Assembly (NCBI GenBank): GCA_900759475.1
Contig: CAAEVK010000016.1
Span: forward strand, 1 to 35,790
Length of the DNA stretch: 35,790 bases
Source: Clostridia bacterium
GTDB taxonomy: Bacteria > Bacillota > Clostridia > TANB77 > CAG-508
Reading direction: 5' to 3'
Below, one piece after another: positions 30,138-35,790 of this stretch. The translations under genes were made by a program, and so were the position numbers. Position 1 is the first letter of the stretch. Every line of letters begins with the position of its first letter. The notes under the pieces are model-generated. The model ran no database searches. It had not been told where the DNA came from and saw nothing but the letters and a program-made list of their open reading frames with translations.

Positions 30138-33100
30138 ATGGAGAATTTATTACATGTTGGTTTAGATGTAGGATCTACTACCGTTAAAATTGTTGTTTTT
30201 GATAAAAAATTAGACGTTATATATACAAATTATACTCGACACTTTTCTGATACTAAGAATACAGTTTGCCATGTATTAGAAGACTTAAAGTTGCGTTTCC
30301 CTAATTCTATTTTTACTATTGCTCTTACAGGATCTGGTGCTATGTCTGCTTCTTCTTTTTTAGGATTGCCTTTTATTCAAGAAGTTGTTTCTTGTAAAAG
30401 AGCTGTAGAAAAATATATTCCTCAAACAGATGTTGTTATTGAACTTGGTGGTGAAGACGCTAAAATTATTTATTTTGATAAATTTATTGAGCAACGTATG
30501 AATGGTACTTGTGCTGGTGGTACTGGGGCTTTTTTAGACCAAATGGCTTCCCTTTTGAATACAGATACTGCTGGTTTAAATGAGCTTGCCCAAAGTTACA
30601 CTACAATTTACCCAATTGCTTCTCGTTGTGGTGTTTTTGCAAAAACAGATGTCCAACCTTTATTAAATGAAGGTGCTAAAAAAGAAGACATTGCTGCTTC
30701 TATTTTTCAAGCAGTCGTTAATCAAACGATTAGTGGACTTGCTTGTGGTAGACCTATTAGAGGAAATGTTGCATTTTTAGGTGGTCCATTAAACTATTTA
30801 CCAGAACTTCGAAAACGCTTTGTGGAAACACTTAATTTAACAATCGAAGAAATTATTGTTCCAGAAGATGCTCATCTTTTAGTTGCTAAAGGTGCTGCTT
30901 TAGACTCCTTAGAGCATACACCAATTTCTATAGAAGAATTAGAACAAAAAATTGCAAATTTAAAAATATCTGTTGATACAACAACTCTTCCTTTGGCACC
31001 ATTATTTGCTACTAAAAAAGATTACGAAGACTTTCAAAATAGGCATTCTGCAGCCTCTGTTAAGCAAGCAGATTTAACACAATTAAAAGGAGATTGTTTT
31101 ATTGGAATTGATGCTGGTTCTACCACCACAAAATTAGTTGTTATTGATAGAAACAAAAATTTATTATATTCTGATTATGGTAGTAATGAAGGAAACCCTT
31201 TAAAAAGTGTAATTTCTATGTTGAAAAAATTATATGCTATATTACCTTCTTCTGTTATTATTCGTTATAGCGGAATTACTGGTTATGGCGAAAAATTAGT
31301 ACAAACTGCTCTTAATATAGATTTAAATGAAATAGAAACAATTGCACATTATACAGCTGCAAAAGAATTTATGCCAAATGTTACAAGTATTGTAGACATT
31401 GGTGGTCAAGATATGAAATATATTAAATTAAAAAATAATACTATTGATAATATTATGCTGAATGAAGCTTGTTCTTCTGGTTGTGGCTCTTTTATTCAAA
31501 CTTTTGCAAAAAGTTTGAATATTTCAATTGAAAATTTTGTAAAAGAAGCAATTAAATCTCAAAGACCTGTCGACTTAGGCTCTAGGTGTACTGTATTTAT
31601 GAACTCTAAAATTAAGCAAGCTCAAAAAGAAGGTTATTCTGTTGGCGATATTTCTGCTGGTCTTTCTTACTCTGTTGTAAAAAATGCTATTCAAAAAGTT
31701 ATGAAAGTAAGGGACGTTAAAACTTTGGGAGACCATATTGTTGTACAAGGAGGAACTTTCTACAATGATGCTGTTTTAAGAGCTTTTGAACTAATTGTTG
31801 GAAAAGAAGTTATTCGTCCTAATATAGCTGGCTTAATGGGTGCTTATGGAATGGCTCTTTTAGCTAAAGAACAATATGAAACAAATTTTGATATGGAATA
31901 TACTTCTACAATTTTAAAAGAAGATACTATTGATAATCTTTCTATTGAAATTTCTCATGCAAGATGTGGAAAATGTGAAAATAATTGCTTACTTACCATT
32001 AACAAATTTAGTAATGGTAAACGTTATATTTCTGGTAATAGGTGTGAACGAGGTAGTGGAATTGTTACAGAAAACTCAAAACTACCAAATTTATATCAAT
32101 ATAAATTTAACCGCTTATTTAACTATGAACCTTTACCTGAAGAAAATGCTCCTAGAGGAACAATTGGAATTCCAAGAGTATTAAATATGTATGAGGATTA
32201 TCCTTTTTGGTTTACTTTCTTTACCAATTTAGGTTTTAGAGTTATTTTATCAGAAAAAAGTAATCGAAAAACATATGAAAAAGGTATGGAATCAATGCCA
32301 TCTGAATCTGTATGTTATCCTGCAAAATTATCTCATGGACATATTATTAGTTTAGTAAAACAAGGAATTAAAACTATTTTTTATCCATGCATTCCTTATT
32401 CAAGAAAGGAATATGAAAAAGCAGATAATCATTATAACTGTCCAATTGTTATTTCTTATTCAGAAGTTTTAAAAAATAATGTTGAAGAATTAAAGGATAT
32501 TGAGTTTTTAAATCCATTCTTACCTTTAAATGCTAAAAATTTAACAGCTAGAATTTTAGAATTAGAAGAATTTAAAAAGTATCATTTTACCAAAAAAGAA
32601 TTGCTAAAAGCAGGAGCTAAGGCTGAAGAAGAATATCAAAAATTTAAGTCTGATATTAGAAAAAAGGGTGAAGAAACTTTAAAATATATTGAAGAAAATA
32701 ATTTAAAGGGAATTGTTCTTGCTGGACGTCCTTACCATGTAGATCCAGAAGTAAGTCACGGAATTGATACTTTAATTACTAGTTTAGGACTTTGTGTATT
32801 AACAGAAGATAGTATATCTCATCTTGGAGAAGCAAAAAGGCCTATTCGTATTGTAGATCAGTGGGTATATCATGCCAGATTATATGCAGCAGCAGAAGTT
32901 GTTGGAAAACACAAAAATTTAGAATTAGTACAACTAAATTCCTTTGGTTGTGGTGTTGATGCTGTTACAACAGACCAAGTAGAAGAAATTTTATCAAGTT
33001 ATGAAAAAATGTATACTTTAATAAAAATAGACGAAATTAACAATTTAGGAGCTGTAAGAATTAGAATTCGATCTTTACTTGCTAGTATGAATAAACGACT

Positions 33101-34446
33101 TAATCAATCCCATTCAAGTCAAAATGGAAATTATGAGCAAATTAAAGTTCCTTTTACGAAAGAAATGAAAAAAGATTACACAATTTTAATTCCTCAAATG
33201 GCTCCAATTCACTTTGAATTATTAGAAACTGCAGTAAAATCAGAAGGGTATCATGTAGAACTCTTAAGAACATGTTCTCCACATACTGTTGAAACTGGTC
33301 TAAAGTATGTTAATAATGATGCTTGTTATCCTTCTATTTTAACAACAGGACAAATGATTGAAGCTTTAGAGTCTGGTAAATATGACATTAATAAAACTGC
33401 TTTAATTATGTCTCAAACCGGTGGTGGCTGTCGTGCAACAAATTACATTGGTTTTATTAGGAAAGCTTTAAAAGATGCTGGTTTTCCAAATGTTCCTGTT
33501 ATTTCTTTTAATATTGTCGGTATGGAAAAAATGCCAGGCTTCAAGATAACAGTTTCTTTAATGGAAAAACTTTTAAAATGTATTGTATATGCGGATTTGT
33601 TGCAAAAAATGTTGACTAAAAATAGAGCCTATGAAGTTCATAAAGGACAAACTCAACAATTATTTAATTCTTGGATGGAAAAATGTAAAAAATTACTTGC
33701 AAAATCTTCTAACAAAGAATTTAAACAGAGTATTTATGAAATTGTTAATGACTTTGAAAAAATAGAACTAGATACTTCTTATAAAAAACCTAAAGTAGGA
33801 ATTGTTGGTGAAGTATTAATTAAATATCATCCATTTGGCAATAATTTTGTCGCAGACCTTTTGGAAAAAGAAGGAGCAGAAGTAATTTTACCTGACTTTA
33901 TGGGATTTGTTAAATTTATGGCAACACATAAAATTACTTTTAATACATTGTTAAAAACAGATAAAACAAAAGCAAAAATATTTAAAATGGCAATTAATTT
34001 AATTGATATTTTAGAAAAAGATATGACAATTGCTTTACAAAATTCAAAAAAAGGATATATGCTTCCTTGTAATATTTGGCATTTAGAAGAACAAGTAAAA
34101 GATGTTTTATCTATTGGAAATCAAACTCGGTGAAGGTTGGTTTTTAACTGCAGAAATGATAGAATATATCGAACATGACATTCCTAATATTGTTTGTGTA
34201 CAACCTTTTGCATGTTTACCAAATCATGTTGTCGGAAAAGGAGTCATTAAATCAATTCGAGAAAAATATCCAAATGCTAATATAGCCCCTGTAGACTATG
34301 ATCCTGGAGCTAGTGAGTCTAATCAAACAAACAGAATTAAACTTTTAATGACAGTAGCAAAAGATAATCTTAAACTAAAAAACAAAGAAAAACTTGCTAT
34401 TCAAAAAGAAAATACCACATCTAAATATAATACTGTTAAAAATTAA
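30138..34446 (+). CDS. 2-hydroxyacyl-CoA dehydratase activase, +1 shift at CGG
   Basis: A 1,435-residue giant of the BcrAD/BadFG family. Two actin-fold ATPase domains start with GLDVGSTTVK (7-16) and GIDAGSTTTK (323-332). Iron-sulfur cysteines lie in NGTCAGGTG (Cys125) and EACSSGCGSF (Cys445, Cys449). A DUF2229 region and a HgdB-like C-terminal domain follow. The family uses ATP to push one electron into 2-hydroxyacyl-CoA dehydratases. At residue 1,330 the frame reads ACT CGG TGA and would stop at 34133. Skipping the C at 34128 gives GEGWFLTAEMIEYIEHDIPN and the conserved C-terminus to 34446. The ATG at 30138 has TTGGAG; an upstream TTG at 30126 is not used. Confidence 0.9.
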
Positions 34447-34494
34447 CTTCATAACTTAAATTTTGTTATTAAGAATAACATTTTCTTATATATT

Positions 34495-34523
34495 AAAAAG
34501 ATACATAAAAAATGTATCTTTTT
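34495..34523 (+). terminator. Terminator of the activase gene
   Basis: AAAAAGATACA (34495-34505) pairs with TGTATCTTTTT (34513-34523) around a 7-base loop, ending in a T run. It lies after the restored stop at 34446, which supports the shifted frame as the real one. Confidence 0.8.
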
Positions 34524-34528
34524 TTATG

Positions 34529-34546
34529 GTGTACGTATTAGTGTAC
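34529..34546 (+). promoter_or_regulatory. GTGTAC direct repeat upstream of the RHH gene
   Basis: GTGTAC occurs at 34529-34534 and 34541-34546, 12 bases apart, about one helical turn. RHH regulators often bind paired half-sites ahead of their own gene. Link to this protein is inference. Confidence 0.35.
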
Positions 34547-34625
34547 TTATAAGTATTTTTTCTTGCTATAAAATAATACTAAATATCATATTTTGTATAT
34601 ATTTGTATAATTTATGGAGGAAAAA

Positions 34626-34808
34626 ATGGAAAAATTAAAAATAGTAAGTAAGAAGAAAACAAAAGATAGTATCACTAGAACAATTAGAATGAGCGGTACA
34701 TCTTTTGATAAAATAGCTATTATTGCTGAAAAAAACAATATTTCTTTTAATAATGTTGTTAATCAAATTATAGAATTTGGTCTTAATTCAATAGATGATG
34801 CTTCTTAA
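34626..34808 (+). CDS. Ribbon-helix-helix DNA-binding protein, 60 aa
   Basis: A 60-residue protein of the MetJ/Arc type: a short strand (SITRTIRMSG) followed by two helices (SFDKIAIIAEKNNISFNNVV and NQIIEFGLN). It should bind DNA as a dimer. I use the ATG at 34626, with TGGAGG just before it; the ATG at 34614 overlaps that site. No toxin-like partner is visible on either side, so it is not clearly part of a toxin-antitoxin pair. It follows the activase terminator. Confidence 0.75.
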   Translation: MEKLKIVSKKKTKDSITRTIRMSGTSFDKIAIIAEKNNISFNNVVNQIIEFGLNSIDDAS

Positions 34809-34876
34809 TAAACTAAACTATAATTTAATAATATACATTTTATTAAATTTATTGTTTTAGAACAGTAACTTTGATT

Positions 34877-34916
34877 TTGCTACATATATAACCTTTATGT
34901 ATATGTAGCAAGATTT
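34877..34916. terminator. Bidirectional terminator between RHH and patatin genes
   Basis: A perfect 12 bp stem joins 34877-34888 and 34900-34911, followed by GATTTT on the plus strand and ATCAAAG on the minus. The flanking genes converge here. Confidence 0.65.
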
Positions 34917-34940
34917 TGGTATTAATTTTAAGTTCTAATT

Positions 34941-35790
34941 TTAATTCTTAGCAATTAGTTGATAAATTTCTTTTATTTTTTCTTTTGTTTGAACATAACC
35001 AAATTGATATAGCTCATCTATTTTTTTTGTATCTAATAATGAGATATCTGATGTTTTTATTTTTATTAAAAAATCTGCACCTTCTAATTCATAGTTAGAT
35101 AATTCATGGCACAAAATACCAATAGAATTTGAAACAACATCAATAATATTACTGCAACAATTATTTCGTATGTTATTTTCAAATACAATACTAATTACTT
35201 TATCAGCACCCATATCTTTAACAAATTTCCAAGGAATATTTTCCCTTATTCCTCCATCAATTAATTCTGTACTTTTATATTGGCATGGAGAAAACACACC
35301 AGGATAACTACAACTTGCTCTTACTGCTTTCCCAATATTAATATTATTCTCAAAAATGTAGTTATCTGCATATCTCTTTTGTTTTGAGCTAAAAATATAT
35401 AAGGCTCCTGTATGTAAATCAACACTTGGTATAATAATTGGTATTTTGATTTGATTAATATTTTCAACATTTTTTTCTGCACATGCTTCATTAATTATTT
35501 TTTCTAAAATAATTCCACTATTAAAACCATTAATTAATAATTTTTGTTGAAAAAAAATACCATATATAAATTTAAAAATATTTTTTCCATCAACATATTT
35601 AATTTTTTTAGAATATTTTTTAAACAAATTAAATATTTCATCAGAAGAATAACCAACTGCATACAATGTACTTACAATACTACCTGAAGAAGCTCCAGAA
35701 ATATAATCGAAGTGAATATTAGCTTCTTCAAATGCTTTCAATGCACCAATATGTGCTGCACCTTTTACTCCTCCACCAGAAAGTGCTAAT
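34941..35790 (-). CDS. Patatin-like phospholipase, partial at the window edge
   Basis: The frame is open to the end of the window, so the N-terminus is missing. 283 residues are visible. The oxyanion loop is SGGGVKGAAHIG, the nucleophile elbow GASSGS holds the catalytic Ser, and the acid is in LIDGGIREN (Asp-Gly-Gly). These patatin/RssA-type lipid acyl hydrolases are cytoplasmic. The ATG/TTG at 35741 is not the true start because the conserved GGGxxG loop lies before it. Confidence 0.9.
   Translation of the reverse strand, partial: LALSGGGVKGAAHIGALKAFEEANIHFDYISGASSGSIVSTLYAVGYSSDEIFNLFKKYSKKIKYVDGKNIFKFIYGIFFQQKLLINGFNSGIILEKIINEACAEKNVENINQIKIPIIIPSVDLHTGALYIFSSKQKRYADNYIFENNINIGKAVRASCSYPGVFSPCQYKSTELIDGGIRENIPWKFVKDMGADKVISIVFENNIRNNCCSNIIDVVSNSIGILCHELSNYELEGADFLIKIKTSDISLLDTKKIDELYQFGYVQTKEKIKEIYQLIAKN

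Noticed and set aside
14370..34446. Ordinary sequencing error as the cause of all five frameshifts
   Set aside because: Not fully excluded, but less likely. Errors would fall in any codon phase and in homopolymers; here every extra base is the C of an in-frame CGG, three sites are not in homopolymers, and CGG is missing from all other genes. Many other GGA codons after A or G are untouched. Only raw reads can settle it.
14370..34446. Simple reassignment of CGG to another amino acid without a frame change
   Set aside because: Reading CGG as any single amino acid leaves all three genes out of frame; a one-base skip or four-base reading is required.
34614..34808. RHH protein as an antitoxin of a toxin-antitoxin pair
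   Set aside because: No toxin-sized ORF lies next to it on the same strand; the next gene is a converging patatin.

Overview
The window comes from a very AT-rich, low-GC Gram-positive, endospore-forming anaerobe, most likely an uncultivated-type member of the Clostridia. The evidence is SpoIIR, SpmA/SpmB, a GerMN-domain protein, two CotF-like coat proteins, strong AGGAGG ribosome binding sites, and a giant 2-hydroxyacyl-CoA dehydratase activase of the anaerobic amino-acid fermentation type.

Layout. 1-5,640: right-hand part of an integrative element with a Tn916-like regulatory and recombination module. It has a divergent XRE repressor, a sigma-like regulator, a small HTH protein, several small proteins, an Xis-like protein and a 518-residue tyrosine recombinase that stops 58 bp from a tRNA-Lys(CTT) gene. 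5,616-6,090: three tandem copies of a ~198 bp unit carrying tRNA-Lys, in increasing states of decay. 6,241-9,979: VanW-domain wall protein, a divergent pair of XRE regulators (one with a catalytically dead S24 domain) and a CBM25/26-like protein. 10,142-10,500: a tRNA Lys-Glu-Thr operon with a clear promoter. 10,583-20,660: TtcA-like, PcrA, a LMW phosphatase, a ZIP metal transporter, RF1, CotF-like proteins, phosphoglucomutase plus a UDP-sugar pyrophosphorylase, and an unknown protein. 20,697-25,700: spoIIR, murA, walJ, a small membrane ORF, spmB, spmA and an AbrB-family regulator. 25,784-27,140: an IS3-family element inserted in the loop of a terminator. 27,181-29,634: rsmI, a TrmN6-like methylase, a 54-residue ORF and a GerMN protein. 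29,923-34,446: the activase. The window ends in an RHH protein and a partial patatin.

The most unusual signal is a single rule that repairs every broken chromosomal gene here. Three genes (spmA, the ZIP transporter and the activase) are interrupted by five apparent +1 frameshifts. At all five, the codon in the incoming frame is CGG. Skipping its C and reading the following GGN restores the conserved downstream protein. By hand scan of about 9,900 codons I found no other in-frame CGG in any gene of the window, although other arginine codons (AGA, AGG, CGT, CGA, CGC) are used. This suggests that CGG is not a normal sense codon in this organism and acts as a +1 shift signal, or that CGGN is read as a four-base codon. 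A systematic sequencing artefact must be excluded.
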